Assembly: GCF_027943255.1 (NCBI RefSeq)
Contig: NC_072893.1
Coordinates: 45,406,001 to 45,470,000 of the forward strand
DNA length: 64,000 nucleotides
Source: Anastrepha obliqua
Lineage: Eukaryota; Arthropoda; Insecta; Diptera; Tephritidae
Direction of reading: 5' to 3'
The stretch's first letter is position 1; every line of letters begins with the position of its first letter. This document shows positions 9,586 through 20,965 of the stretch, one piece after another. Position numbers and translations under genes: made by a program. The notes under the pieces are model-generated. The model had not been told where the DNA came from and searched no databases. It worked only from the letters and a program-made list of their open reading frames with translations.

Positions 9586-10889
9586 TTTTATTTTTTAACA
9601 ACACGTGATTCTATTCGCGATTAAAATCACTTGTTGAATGCACAATATATTAAAGTAAATATAAATAGTTCCGTTATATTCCGCGAATAATTTTTTGTAT
9701 GCAAAACTCGTACGTAAATACGTACGAGCTTATGGACTGACTCATATATCGGGGGGAAACTCTAGTGGATCACTGCAACGGCAGTATAGACGTTTTCATG
9801 AGGCTTCTACTATGAGACCATCGCTGAAGCTGCAGAATTTATTTACATTCTTACAAAGCTTAAAGAAGATAAACGTAAAACTTAAGAAATAAACAGCGGC
9901 TAAATAAATTAATCGAAGATTTCCTGCCATGACCATTAGAGCTTTCTCAGCAAGGCAGCAAGTTGACTGCACTCACATGGATTAACATTTTATTACATGA
10001 AATATTTTCGCTTGAATTTCACTATGGTTACCTGCAGTCTGGGAAATCCTATGCTGGTATATCCCCTGAAGCACTCACTGTTTCCTGACTTCTTTAAAAA
10101 AATAAATAAATAAATAAAAGTGCAAGCGGTATTGATATTAAAAATTAGGTTTAAATCAGTAAACAACTCCATAGTCAATAAATTAATTCTAGGAAAGTTC
10201 TGTTGTGATGGGTAAATTCATTTAATGCAACTTGCGCTATTTACCTTCCTCGACATCTCTGCTTTGTGTTGGCTTGTAATTATTCTATTTTATTTGATAA
10301 TCAGCAATTAATTGCCGTTGTGCAAATGAATTAGGGAAAGATAAATAAAGAATTTGTTGTTAAATAAATTAAATTACCACATTGTGGAAATTCTGCCAAC
10401 AGTTGAGCGCAAAGCGAATTTCTATTTATTTTCCAAATACCTGCTTACATACAAACATACACACATGCAAAGTTGGCAATATGAAGGGCAAAGCTCAATA
10501 ATCAAATAGTGTTTTTACTTATATGAACACTCGTTATTTACCTGTTAGCCAACAACAATGCTGAACAGAAATCGATACATGATGTTTTACAAATTCTAGC
10601 ATTGGATTTGTGTTGGTTTTAATAATAATATTGGCTGACCTTTGCTTGTAGAAATTGCAATTATTTGTGTAATCATTTTGAAGGCAGTAATTTTTAATTT
10701 TTTTATTTTTATTTTTAATATATCGAGGACTTGAGAGCGGTGGTAAGATGAATAAGGCATAGTATTTTGAGAGCCGCGCTTGAGTTCAAGGTGAAGTTAA
10801 AAGTTACAAACTTATTTTTTTTTGCTTTTGCTTTTGCTAGTTATAATTAGTAATGGGAAGCATCGAGTAGTTTTATGAATCCAGTACTT
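9586..10889. other. Non-coding AT-rich stretch with a perfect palindrome
   Basis: Holds the 5' flank of the mariner, a perfect 22-bp palindrome at 9707-9728 (ctcgtacgta aa tacgtacgag), and an (AAAT)n run near 10089-10108. No gene recognisable; small open frames have no domain. Confidence 0.55.
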
Positions 10890-10929
10890 CGGCATCGATT
10901 CTATTCTTCTTCTTCTTCTTTCATAGCGT

Positions 10930-12460
10930 TACAACGTGGGGTGAGTCAAAGCTTCCTTCAAAATGTTCCTCCAAAGCGATCTATCTTGAGCTGTTGCTTC
11001 GTAGTTACGTATTCCCAGCTTCTTAAGATCGTGTTCCTTTGCGTCTATTCAACGGTTCCTTGGTCTGCCTTTGGCCTTAACGCTCATTAGCTTTCCTGTC
11101 AAGGCTTTCTTCACGGTACAGTCAACAGGCATACGGATCCCATGACCATCTTATGCCCTGCGCTTTAGTAAAACGTACAGCTGTTTTGTTCTGAGTTAGA
11201 TCGTTCAGTTCAGAGTTCAATCGGATTCCATAGGTACCATGATCCATTGGGCCAAAGATCTTTCTTAAAAATTTTCTTTCCATGCTAGCAATCTGCGCAC
11301 AATCATAAACCTTCAGAGTCCATACCTCATAACCATATGTTAGGATTGGTCGAATAAGGGTCTTGTACATAGTGAACTTTGTAGCTTTAGACAAAAGTCG
11401 GGACTTGAACAAGTTAAGGTGGGCGTAATACGCTTTGTTGGCGGCGTTCATGCGATCCCTGACTGCGGAAGTTGCATCACCGCTTCATGCGAACATAACT
11501 CCTAGGCACTTAAAATGCTGCACTGCTTCAAAAGTATGGGCTCCCACATGGAAATTTGGCATCTGTGCAGGCCGCCTTTCAACAGATATTTGGTTTTGCC
11601 CTCGTTTACAAAAAGGCCAATATCGTTCGCAATTTTGTTAATTTTTAAGAAAATTTCTTTTGAGTCATTCCTATTTCTTCAGATAATAGCGATGTCATCT
11701 GCATAAGCACATATTTGGGTTGTTTTAATTATCAAGGTACCACCTTTGTTGACTTCTCTTGCAACAAAGTGCAGCATCAAATTGAATATGACTGTTGATA
11801 AGGCATCACCTTGTTTGACACCTGTTTCAATAGGGAACGACTCTGTGAGCTTCCCTTGAATGATCACTTTTGCTTGTCTATTTGTGAGCGTTGCGCTAAC
11901 GAGCCTTATTAGCTTGGCAGGTATTCCAAGAATAAGCAATATGTGCTGGGTCTTATCTCTTTTAACACTGTCGAAGGCTTGTTTGAAATCAATGAACAGG
12001 CAGTGAACATTTCAAATATTTGGCTAAGAACAAAACATTGGTCGAATGTAGGCTTGCCTCTACGAAATCCACATTGTTAGTCTTCAATTATTCTTTCAGC
12101 ATATTCGTTGATTCGTTCATAGAGAACATTTGTATAGAGCTTGTAGCCGTGTTAAGCAGTGAGATACCACGATAATTATCGCATACTCTCTTATCACCTT
12201 TTTTGTGTACTGGGTAGATTATGCATCCTAGCCAATCAGATGGTATGGATTCTTTTTCCCATACGTCTATTATTAAATGGTGGAGGCACTTATGTAACTG
12301 CTCACCACCTTCTTTCAGGAGTTCAGCCGCTATAGAGTCCTCTCCGCTTGCCTTTCCATTTCGAAGCTTTTTAATCGCCACGTCAAATTCTGGTGGAGGG
12401 ATGATGTTTTCAGCTGTAGCTATAGGCCCCCAAGGTGAATGCACTTCTTGATGCTTATTA
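10930..12460 (-). pseudogene. RTE-like reverse transcriptase
   Basis: Pieces in order on the minus strand: AIKKLRNGKASGEDSIAAEL and KKGDKRVCDNYRGISLLNTA (fingers/palm, 12088-12430); GIPAKLIRLVSATLTNRQAK with ETGVKQGDALS and the active-site box CAYADDIAII (11679-11939); thumb and tail SKATKFTMYKTLIRPILTYG to MERKFLRKIFGPM (11122-11451). The YADD is intact, but the palm segment with the first Asp is interrupted (around 11940-12090) and several frameshifts split the frame, so no enzyme can be made. Its role would have been copying of the element RNA at the target. Confidence 0.8.
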
Positions 12461-13371
12461 CAGGGTAGGCCATTTAAAGCGGGCCCATCTGGCAACCCTA
12501 TAACTTTTGACAGGAACGTCAGATCGACTAATGACATAGCGCGTTGGAAGCGTCAGTCCAAGACAATTTTTACCATGGAGCAGTACACTCCAAAAGAACG
12601 CGCTGAAATAATTCAGCTTTACATCCAAAATAACTTCTCAATTGTGAAAACTCAACGTGCGTTTAAAAAAAAAAAATAAAGTTAAAAGTGCGCCATCCAA
12701 AAGCACTTTACAGCGTTTATACGCAAAATTTATTAACCACGGTAGTCTCAGCAATACCAGCCACGCATCCAGACAACGTACACGACGTTCTGCTGAAAAT
12801 ATCGAGGCTGTACGAGCCAGTGTTGAGGAGGCTCCGCGAACATCGAGTTATCGTCGTTCTCAGGAATTAGGCATCGCCAGGACAACACTCAGGCGCATAA
12901 TTCGCATCGATTTGAAAATGTTTCCGTACAAAATTCAAATGGCACAAAAATTAAACCCGGCTGATTACCCGAAACGGCTTGATTATGCCAATTTCGAAAA
13001 ATGGTGATTTTCCGTGGCCACCGAGATCACCAGATTTGACACCACCGGACTTTTATTTGTGGGGTTATCTGAAATCCAAGGTATACATCAACAAGCCAAG
13101 GACTCTAACTCAACTTAAAAACAATATCCGACGCGAAATCGCCGCCATACCGGCCGAAATATTGGCCAAAACGATGGAAAACGCCGAAAAAAGGACACAT
13201 TTGGCCATCAAGGCCAGAGGCAAACATTTGAAGGATATCATTTTCAAAAACTAGCTGGAACAAATCTCCCTGAATCAAAATAAATGATTTTTCATATCAA
13301 CACAAAAAAAAATGTTTTTTTCAATGTTTTTTTTCAGAAACAAATGGGCCCGCTTTAAATGGCCTACCCTG
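12461..13371 (+). mobile_element. Non-autonomous DD41D-type mariner with perfect 27-bp TIRs
   Basis: Left end 12461-12487 (cagggtaggccatttaaagc...) and right end 13345-13371 are perfect inverted repeats of 27 bp, flanked by TA at 12459-12460 and 13372-13373. The TA duplication and a split transposase gene inside mark it as Tc1/mariner superfamily. It is inserted in the RTE-like RT. Total length 911 bp, shortened by an internal deletion of the catalytic core. Just inside the left end is a segment shared with the element at 24696-25637, although the outer TIR tips differ. Confidence 0.93.
12575..13254 (+). pseudogene. DD41D-type transposase, internally deleted
   Basis: Starts at ATG 12575 (MEQYTPKERAEIIQLYIQNN), with a helix-turn-helix DNA-binding region and the linker SQELGIARTTLRRIIRIDL, then QKLNPADYPKRLDYANFEKW and a stop. 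It resumes at about 13011 with FPWPPRSPDLTPPDFYLWGY, holding the third Asp, and ends DIIFKN. The block with the first and second Asp is deleted. A one-base problem also occurs in the A-run at 12667-12677. It retains the DNA-binding half plus C-terminus, so it could at most act as a bound competitor, which is speculation. Confidence 0.88.
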
Positions 13372-13470
13372 TATTAGATTGTCAAAATGTTGCCGCCATC
13401 TTTCTAAGATTTCTTGGTCAGTTTGTAATATATCAGCATTTTCAGATAAGCAAATATTTATTCTAGGCTG

Positions 13471-13649
13471 AAATACTGGCTAGGCTATTAAGAATCGAAT
13501 ATTTTTAAAAGTATCGAGTATTTTATCATTATTAATATTATTTTTTTTGTTTTTTTTTGAGACAAAATTTTGTAGAAAACAACTCAAAATTTAACCAGTT
13601 GAGCATTACTTAGTGGCAAGTAAATATATGCATCTCACTTCTGTGCTCA
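13471..13649. other. AT-rich spacer
   Basis: Homopolymer-rich sequence between the RTE-like fragment and a small mariner. Nothing recognisable. Confidence 0.5.
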
Positions 13650-13651
13650 TA

Positions 13652-14434
13652 CGAGGTGTGTTTAAAAAGTATCGCGAATTTTGTGTTTTTTCGAAAATTA
13701 TTCATTTATTCATTAATATCTATTATTCCCCCTTCAAAGTAATCACCATGAGATATTATGCACTTGTGCCAACGTTTTTTCCAATCTTCGAAGCACTTCA
13801 AAAAATCATTTTTTTTATCTTGCTCAGCTCCTCCTTCGCTGCCGTCTTTATCTCGTCAATCGTAGCGTAGCATCATCCTTTCATGGGCCTCTTCAGTTTC
13901 GGGAACAAGAAAAAGTCACAGGGGGCCAGATCAAAGGAATACGATGGCTGTGGCATCATTAGTGTGTTGTTTTTGGCCAAAAACTCGCGCACAAGCAACG
14001 ATGTGCGGCAGGGGCCAATTTTTGTTCTTCCATAAATCCGGGCGTTTCTGGCGGATTTCTTCGCTCAAATTGCACATAGCTTGCAGGTAATATTTCTTCT
14101 GACCGTTTTACTCTGTTGCAAGAGCACAACGCCCCTGCAATCGAAGAAAACGGTAAGCAGAACTTTCACATTTGACCGAACTTGGCGCGCTTTTTTCGGT
14201 TTTGGTGCATGCGACAGCTTCCATTGAGATGATTGAGCTTTGGTTTCCACGTCATAACCATAAACCCACGATTCGTCACCAGTTATGACCCTTTGAAGCA
14301 AATTTGGGTCGTCAAAATGGCCGAACTCGTCGGCATGAGTGAGAGACATGAGTACCAACATATCGCCACAAAAAAATCGAAATTCGAATATACGTAACCT
14401 GCGAAAATTTGCGATACTTTTTGAACACACCTCG
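13652..14434 (-). mobile_element. Non-autonomous DD34D mariner with TIRs, family M2
   Basis: Ends are cgaggtgtgtttaaaaagta (from 13652) and, inverted, cgaggtgtgttcaaaaagta (to 14434), with TA at 13650-13651 and 14435-14436. The 783-bp element carries minus-strand transposase pieces: VITGDESWVYGYDVETKAQS (first Asp, 14065-14430), then PCRTSLLVREFLAKNN, and the third Asp in FDLAPCDFFLFPKLKRPMKG. The second Asp region is degenerate. The HTH part is deleted. Only a transposase supplied in trans could move it. Confidence 0.9.
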
Positions 14435-14436
14435 TA

Positions 14437-15900
14437 TAGTACTCACCCTTATTGCGAGTATCGACTGACAGTAGATAAACGACTTTTGAGCGATTATCGA
14501 TGCTAATGTGAGTGTCGATCGCTCGCTAAATCTGCGACTGTGAACAGTTTTCAATGGCTTATTGCCCATTTTCACAGGAAAACATTTTGTTCGGTGATGA
14601 AGTACGGATGCGGAAGAGAAAGGGGATTTTGTCTCCAATACTGGCGACACGCTTTGCGCTTCTTATTCATATTTCCAATCTTAAAGCAATTTTTGGCAGT
14701 TGCTTCATTCGTTTTCTTCTTTTGTGTGAGAAATTTCTGTTTGCTGTTTGGGAAAAGCAGGATTATTTTTGCTAGTAAAGTTGGTATACATAATTTAAAA
14801 ACGTATGGGGCAGAGAGTTTTCAGTGTCTCCCTTCCAGATATTTCCGTGTGTAAATCGGCACTTATTGTTCTACAACAATTTCTTAGTCGTTGAAAGTAA
14901 AAGCGCAAAGGAAGTAATAAAATAATGGAAAATAGTAACTTACAGTTAAAAGTCGACTCTTGCACACCTTGATACGTGTGACTCTTTTTTTGTTTTTTGC
15001 ATGTTATTGTAGTAAAACATTTCAAAAATACCGTGTTAAAATTTTAAGTCAATCCGAGCAAAACTTTTTAAGTTATAGAGCATAAAGCCGAGCCGCCTCA
15101 AACATCTGCCGAGACGCAGCAGTTGCGCGCGTAGTCCGTTACAAACTTTAAACGCGGTTTTCTCGAACCTTTTTTTTTTAAAGTGCGTAGTCATTGGCAT
15201 TTGAAAACTACTCAACCGATCCTTTTGAAATTTTGCACACATATTTTACACATAAAAAACCTCCTCCCAACGTTTTTTTTTTGCCATTTTTTTTATATTA
15301 AGGTGGTTTTACACCTGCAAAATGGCGGCATTTTTTCGTCAAAAATCACTTTTTACTTCAAACGACTACCAAATGGCTGAAAATGAAAATAAATCGTCAA
15401 AATAAACGTTGGGAGAAAGTTTAACTCATACTTTAACTAAATTATTCGATTTTTTTGATTTCAGATGATTCTACGCTGAGATATGCTGACTGCAAAATGT
15501 ATTTTTGAAAAGACGTCTACGTAAATGTGCTCTCATTCGCTCATTTTGCAATATTTTTACATGAAAATTTTATCAAATATTTTTGAAATGTTACTTTATA
15601 ATATGCAACAACTTTTAATAAACTGACTTGAACCGTTTCGCTACAATAAATTCATGAAAAAAGTGTTTTTTTTTTAGCGTTTATTTCACCACTTAAGGTT
15701 AAAGATTGAAAGTTTTGAATAGAGTTGCCTGTGAAAAAATTTGGGGAATAAAATATATAAGGAAAAGAAAAATATTGCAATGCGTTTAGCGAATGAAATG
15801 CTTTTAAATGCAGAAAGTAGTATACAGGAAAAAAATTCAAATAGGAAAGTTTACCATTTAATCCCCGTTGCAGAAGCTGTAGGGACCTTTCAGTGAAAGA
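14437..15900. other. Non-coding region with a possible decayed element
   Basis: No gene seen. Between 15030 and 15450 there is a distinctive segment with 'aaaaaacctcctcccaacgt' (about 15257) and an inverted counterpart 'aaacgttgggagaaagttt' (about 15403), which may be inner repeats of an old DNA element. Most of the rest is A/T-rich with homopolymer runs. Confidence 0.4.
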
Positions 15901-15966
15901 GACTATTTAGCACTTTCTCTGTAAATGACCGTGTTTGGCAGACAGATGGTTAAGGCCACTAGGTGC

Positions 15967-17166
15967 TTCTTTCTTTCCTCTCTTTCGGTAAGTGAACAGA
16001 GGCACTCCGCAAGGCGGTGTTCTCTCGCCACAACTCTGGATTGCCGCAATTAACGGTCTGCTACAGGAGCTGGAGAGGAGGGGCTGCAAGGTGATTCACG
16101 TGGCACTTATTGTCAGAGGCAAATTTCTAGATACTTTTCTGGAACTGATGCAGGGTTATCTGAATCTAGTTATGAATTGGACCGCAAATTGCGGCTTTTC
16201 GATAAATTCTCTGAAGATGGAGCTCGTCTTATTTACAAGGAAATACAAAAAGCTAGAGTGTTTCTCCCCTCAATAGCGGGCGCTCCATTGGTGCTCTCTG
16301 ACAAGGTGAAGTTCCTGGGTCTTATCCTTGACAGAGATCTTACGTGGAAGCCAAGCATTGAGGAAAGATCTAGGAAGGCAAAGTCACTTTTTAGCTTTAT
16401 GGAATGTTTGGCTTCTCTCTCGATTGCATCCGAATCCTGCGACATCAGGCTCATTTGGGTTCCCAGTTACAGCGACATAGAGGGAAACTGCTGGGCTGAT
16501 GAGCTAGCTAGGCAGGGAATTTCGGAGACGGTTTCGTCGCGAAATGAGACGATTGGGGTTCCCTCAAGAACCTGTGGTCTGCTTCTGGAAAGATGGGCCT
16601 CGAGTAAACTCAGCGAGCGCTGGGCTAGTGCGCAAACGTGCAAGGTCGCGAGATTCTTCTGGCCACGGGTAGATCGGGGACGCTCGAGGGAACTCTTAAG
16701 GCTAACAAAGCCCCAGCTCGCGAATTTGGTGGGTATCCTTACCGGACATTGTCCGTTAGGTGTTCATGCGGTGAGACTTGGGATCGCCTCAAGTCCGTTC
16801 TGCAGAAACTTGAGGACGAGGTGGAATCATCTCAACACCTTCTTCTCAGCTGCCCTGCTCTCGTCTGGCAAGATTTAGACATCTGGGCTCTCATTTTTTC
16901 ACTACGCCTGCGGATATAGCGGATCTAAATATCACAAATTTGGTGAAGTTCATCAGTAGCTTGTTGCGGCTAATTACGAACGCAAATCAGCCACCGTCGG
17001 CGTCGTCGTAAAATGCGTGGTCATCATCGTCTCTAATCCCAAGGCTCCTTCTTCCTTCTCTTCTCCTTCCTCCTCGCCCCTGTATGGCATCACAACGGAC
17101 GAATTTTCAATATTTGTTCATGTGTGCCCTAAGCTAGGGCAGCCATTTAACCTAACCTAACCTAAG
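15967..17166 (+). mobile_element. LOA/I-like retrotransposon, 5'-truncated and internally deleted
   Basis: Plus-strand RT begins RGTPQGGVLSPQLW (about 15997). The YADD region reads 'VIHVALIV', so the catalytic Asp pair is lost. KFLGLILDRDLTWKPSIEER is the thumb. Directly after 'FMECLASLSIASES' the frame continues RLIWVPSYSDIEGNCWADEL, the end of RNase H: the first three catalytic residues of RNase H are deleted. Then LVGILTGHCPLGVHAVRLG and a degraded Cys region. The 3' end carries a telomere-like tail at 17149-17165 (aacctaacctaacctaa). The 233-residue frame 16177-16878 is therefore a deletion fusion. Dead copy. Confidence 0.85.
17149..17165 (+). repeat. (AACCT)n 3' tail of LOA/I-like element
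   Basis: Three and a half units of AACCT mark the 3' terminus of the element at 15967-17166. The same tail ends the copies at 27678-27694 (plus) and 20970-20985 (minus). Confidence 0.85.
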
Positions 17167-17440
17167 GGGCTCCTTTCTTTGATAACCTGTGACAGTGCTC
17201 CAGACTAAATCCCATCAACCTTCTGCGTTACATCAACAGCTCTGGCTGGCTGTAGATATCTGCCCGTTGGAGGGCTCATAATGGTATCACAACGGCGCTT
17301 TAGTGCTACTTGTGAAGTGCCAGTCTGGTACATCCACCCACTTACCTATCTAGAATGAATGAATGGGGTTTGCACTTCAACCTAATGGCCTTTTGTGCCC
17401 ACCTACCTAGAGCTAAATACTCGGTTCGACTATCACGTAT
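17167..17440 (+). mobile_element. LOA/I-like 3' untranslated remnant
   Basis: Contains ggctcataatggtatcacaa and related wording, comparable to the 'ggcatcacaacggac' segment near the end of the preceding element (17085-17100). I read it as the 3' UTR of another copy without coding part. Confidence is limited because no protein motif is left. Confidence 0.4.
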
Positions 17441-17462
17441 GGATCCTAACGTTCGAAGCTGG

Positions 17463-17508
17463 TTTGGTTGAGATGCTCAAATGACTTTGGTTGAGATGCT
17501 CAAATGAC
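17463..17508. repeat. Perfect 23-bp tandem duplication
   Basis: tttggttgagatgctcaaat followed by gac is present twice head to tail with no mismatch. Confidence 0.9.
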
Positions 17509-17530
17509 TTTTGACTGTTGAGACTGCGAA

Positions 17531-17715
17531 TAGTTCACGAGAGTCAGATCTCTTCTTCTTAACTGGCGCTATAACCGCTTACGCGATTTTGGCCGAGTTT
17601 CGTTTCTTTCTCGTGCTAACCGACGCCAGTTGGACACCCCAAGTGAAGCCAAGTCCTTCTCCACCTGACCTTTCCTACTTAGTCCAAAGTAGCACTTGTT
17701 GGCAAGAGTGATTCT
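17531..17715 (-). pseudogene. RTE-like C-terminal fragment with internal deletion
   Basis: The segment near 17680-17715 (reverse complement ccaacaagtgctactttgga...) matches 49290-49320 of the RTE-like copy (ccaacaaatgctactttggg). The left part starts with tcttcttctt, like the 3' GAA-type end of the copy at 10890-13470. The middle is missing. No enzyme function. Confidence 0.55.
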
Positions 17716-17949
17716 TCATTTTGACAGCAGCAGACTCATTCGTTTCACTTCTTTACCGAAATAAATAATTAAAATAATATAAATTAAAATTTAGAGAGAC
17801 GCGAATCACAACAATAACAAACATTGTCTGCACAATTCAACAATTGAAACATTTTATTAGAGTTATTAAAGGAGATCCTTTAGAAATTTATTTCCGCTTT
17901 CATTACAACTATAATTTTTGGCTTGAATCTTGCTGCAGTAATCCGGCAG

Positions 17950-18600
17950 CTGAAGAGATTTACCAATTTCCAAGTCAGAGCAGTATTTAGTATTCGATAT
18001 ACACTTCCCTTTTATTTCAATATTAGCGCCAGTGACGTTTCGAAGCTCAGATTTAAGTAGTGTTTTGATACTATACCAGTGTGACCATATGTCATGAGCT
18101 CAAACAACCTTGAAACATTGAGCATTGCTGCATTGCTAACCCTATACTCCTGACTACTAAGCCTTTGAATGGCATGTGCAGAATGGTAAAATGTTTTTTC
18201 CATTGTAATCGACGTATGGAGAGTACATGCTTTCTAGTATTTTCATACATTTAGCCGTTCTTTAAATCAGTACTCCATAAAAGAGTAAAGGCTTAACAAT
18301 TCACGCAATTGGCGCAGGTGCCAGTACCCTCTCAGACATATACAGCACCACTGAGGCCTTTTTGCCTCTTCATTCTTCTATATAGGGCGAGTTTACTATC
18401 CAGAAGAGATGCAAATTGATTCGTACTTTATTTAAGCTGTAGAGGCAGCCCCTCAGCTTAGTCTTATTTCAGACGAGAACCTCTAAAATAGCACCATATC
18501 GGTGTTCTCAACATTTACACTCAGCTCAAGCTCAGCGATCTAGCCGCTAAAGTCTCTCAGCCCTTGGCTCGTTAGCTGATGAGATGAGAAATAATTTTAA
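17950..18600 (-). pseudogene. LOA/I-like RT and RNase H remnant, strongly decayed
   Basis: Minus-strand frames give KKASVVLYMSERVLAPAPIA, then IVKPLLFYGVLI, which is the 'TAVVRPILLYGVLVW' segment of the RT end, and further 3' LQLPDYCSKIQA, corresponding to 'RLPDYCSVYQAEVLAI' of the RNase H in the copy at 20966-22060. Many stops. It shows that a copy of this family once lay here. Confidence 0.55.
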
Positions 18601-19375
18601 AATAAATTTGTTTCTAATTTTCTTTCCGAAAAGTTGTTTAGCTGGTCAGGCAAAGATTTGTAAAATGATTATTACATTATACGCAACCTTCCTTGAATTA
18701 TAAATATATATCCAGAATTTCAAAAAAAAGAACGAAGATTAGAATTACTATTCAACTTTACAGCCTACCTTTAATGCGATAAGGAGTGCGGAAAAATTAA
18801 CAATCCCAAGGGACGCGGTTGAAGGATTCAAACATATTTCTTGCCAATTTACATGGATACTTCAAAGATGCTGCAAATTGTGGCCAAGAAACAAAGTAAA
18901 AAACAAAAACAAAACACAACTTAATGAGCAAAATCCCAGAACCAATAAGCAGGAGAAAAAAACCAGCTACAACTACAAAGTGTACACTTTTAGTAGCTGC
19001 ACAATTGTTGCGGCCGTAACGGAAAACCGAAAAAAATAATGCCAACAAAAATTAAATTTTACGCGGTTCAATCAACTAAAAATTGCAATCATAAAATTTT
19101 CGCCTGACCGCACTTTTGGCAGCCGATTGGAACATCAACAATAAGGAGGAGACAATACGAGTACACGGATTTTTCTATACTGTGGAAAAAATTGTAAATG
19201 TATGCGTAAAGAGTAAATCAAGTTTCAGTTTTGAAGAAGGATATAAGTAGGCAAAATTAAAATAAAAAATGAGTAAAAATTAAATTTTTCAAAGGAGGAT
19301 GAATGTAAAAGTACAATAGAAAAGTTGCATGAATTTGTATATTAGGGTGGTCCAAAAAAAATACTTTCTTGCTGT
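18601..19375. other. Non-coding stretch
   Basis: A/T-rich DNA; open frames (for example 18797-19048 on minus) have no recognisable domain. A 'ttagggtggtcc' motif at 19343 recurs inverted near 23366 and may mark ends of an old element, but the evidence is weak. Confidence 0.45.
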
Positions 19376-19555
19376 TACCTGCCCACAGTGGTTACTTCTT
19401 GGCGGCTCAACAGTGTAGGCAAGGGTAAGTCAACCGATACTGCCCTGCACTCATTTGTGGGTACTATTGCGAAATCTTTCTCGGTTAAAGAATATACTCT
19501 AGCAGCCGTCCTAGACATTGAAAATGCATTTCATAATATCGCTCCAGAGAAAATA
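19376..19555 (+). pseudogene. LOA/I-like reverse transcriptase fragment
   Basis: One frame reads STDTALHSFVGTIAKSFSVK then EYTLAAVLDIENAFHNIAPE. This is the RT palm block around the first catalytic Asp ('FLDIEGAFNN' in this family; the copy at 25700 reads LAAFLDIDGVFNN). Only about 55 residues remain, cut by a mariner on the right. Confidence 0.75.
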
Positions 19556-19578
19556 TATATATAATATACAATATATAC

Positions 19579-20275
19579 AGGGTTTGATTGAAAAGTAATG
19601 AGCCTTATTTTTTTTAAGCAGTTTTATTAAACGTTTTGTCTTATACAACTAATATTCTTCAAAATAGGACCCTTGAGCGTCAATACACCGCTGGTAGCGG
19701 TCCTTCCACTGCAGGAAACATTTTTTAAACTCATCCGCCGGAATCGCGTTCAATTCGGCTGTCACAATTTTTTGGATCACCTCGATGGAGTCGAAACGCC
19801 TCCCCTTCAGCTTTCTTTTCAGGCGCGGAAACAAGAAAAAGTCCGAAGGGGACAGGTCTGGGCCGTAGGGAGGGTGGGGAAACACCGGAACCCCTATCTT
19901 GGCCAATGCAGGGGTGCATAGGAAGGCGGTGTGGGCCGGCGCATTGTCGTGATGTAGGGTCCAATTGTTGACGAGGTCACGATTTCCCGCACATTGTAAT
20001 AGGACTAGCACGACTTTCAATGTTCAAAAATTCACGAACCCGGTTCACATCTTCGTTTGTTTGCGTCGTCGACCACCTTCCAGATCGCTGTTCGTCTTCG
20101 ACGTCCTCCCGGCCATCCTTGAACGACTTGTGCCACCGTTTTACCTGGGCACTGGACAAATATTGGTCGCCGTTAGCCTCTTTGAGTAGCCCAATGGTTT
20201 CGGTACTCTTTTTGTTTAGGTTAACGCAAAATTTGATGGAGTATCGTTGCTCAACTGAGTTGGTTTAGAGACCCA
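19579..20275 (-). pseudogene. DD34D mariner transposase, internally deleted, family M3
   Basis: The left end starts cagggtttgattgaaaagta, preceded by TA. Minus-strand N-terminus VEQRYSIKFCVNLNKKSTET then SSAQVKRWHKSFKDGREDVE (20060-20270) gives the HTH; then a deletion removes the first Asp. At 19649-20020 the frame holds the second Asp in LHHDNAPAHTAF and the third in PPYGPDLSPSDFFLFPRLK, separated by 34 residues. It ends with FEEY and a stop. The right TIR is missing, lost where the next retroelement begins near 20300. Cannot be active without the first Asp. Confidence 0.85.
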
Positions 20276-20299
20276 CTGCCATTTCTACCTACCGTACCA

Positions 20300-20962
20300 C
20301 CACATAGTTAAATTAGATTAGATTAGATTTGTGGGGGGTTGGACAAGTCCAAGCATTCAGTCAGAAGACCATTGAACTACACCCGGATAGATTTCAGTAG
20401 AAAGTATAGAGAGATAGGAAAGGAATGTGGGTGGTAAGATGGGAAAAATAGAAAAGATAAAAAGATTGACGTCACTCTTCCACAAATCTCTTGGATTCAT
20501 TGAATTTTATCCATATTCAATATATCGCGACCCAATATCCTAAGTCTGTTTCTGGAAAACGCCGGACAGCTGCAGAGAAAATGTTCTGCAGTGTCGTCAT
20601 TCTCAAGACAGGATAGGCATATCGGGCTATCGACGACCCCCATGGCAGCCATATGCTGACCACAGGCTCTGTGATTACACCCACCAGTACTCTCAGGTCT
20701 CAGGTTCTGCTGAGTTTTAGGAGAAAGGTTGCTATTTTCCTGTTTGCTTCTTTCACAAAGCACTTAGCTACTCTGCACGAGTTCAACCCAGATCAACGTT
20801 CTCTATGGGTAGACCTCATGAAGTCGTCAATCCATAGTTGAATCGATGCAGAATTGACACTTAGAAAGGATTCAGGCCCTAGTGGCATACTTGCAGATTC
20901 ATCATTATCCAGTTTATCAACTAACTCATTCCCTGTAATACCACAATGTCCAGGCACCTAAA
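20300..20962 (-). pseudogene. I-like retrotransposon, RNase H end and C-terminal domain
   Basis: Minus strand: VPGHCGITGNELVDKLDNDE (last RNase H motif), then a connector LWIDDFMRSTHRERxSGLNS, and the C-terminal finger CLSCLENDDTAEHFLCSC (C-x2-C-x8-H-x4-C) in the frame 20497-20763. The 3' end is a (TTAGA)-type repeat at 20313-20328 on the plus strand. The 5' side is cut exactly where the next element's 3' tail begins (20970). The connector 'ERWSGLEGC' at 62852-63154 is the same family. Confidence 0.75.
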
Positions 20963-20965
20963 TAA

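Larger units (their letters stand above)
10890..13470 (-). mobile_element. RTE-like non-LTR retrotransposon, truncated
   Basis: Minus-strand LINE. N-terminal RT lead-in at 13380-13465 (NADILQTDQEILERWRQHFD), RT palm at 12088-12460, YADD at about 11685, thumb and C-terminus down to about 10925. The 3' end is a short GAA-type repeat near 10905-10925 with almost no untranslated region, which suits the RTE group. The frame is interrupted at 12461-13371 by a TA-flanked DNA transposon; removing it joins the two RT parts (FDNL ... KHQEVHSPWG). The endonuclease is missing. It shares organisation with the copies at 17531-17715, 36200-36870 and 47985-49680. Confidence 0.8.

Noticed and set aside
17149..17165. 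Telomere or subtelomere
   Set aside because: Only three and a half AACCT units, located exactly at a LINE 3' end; it is an element tail and not a telomeric array.
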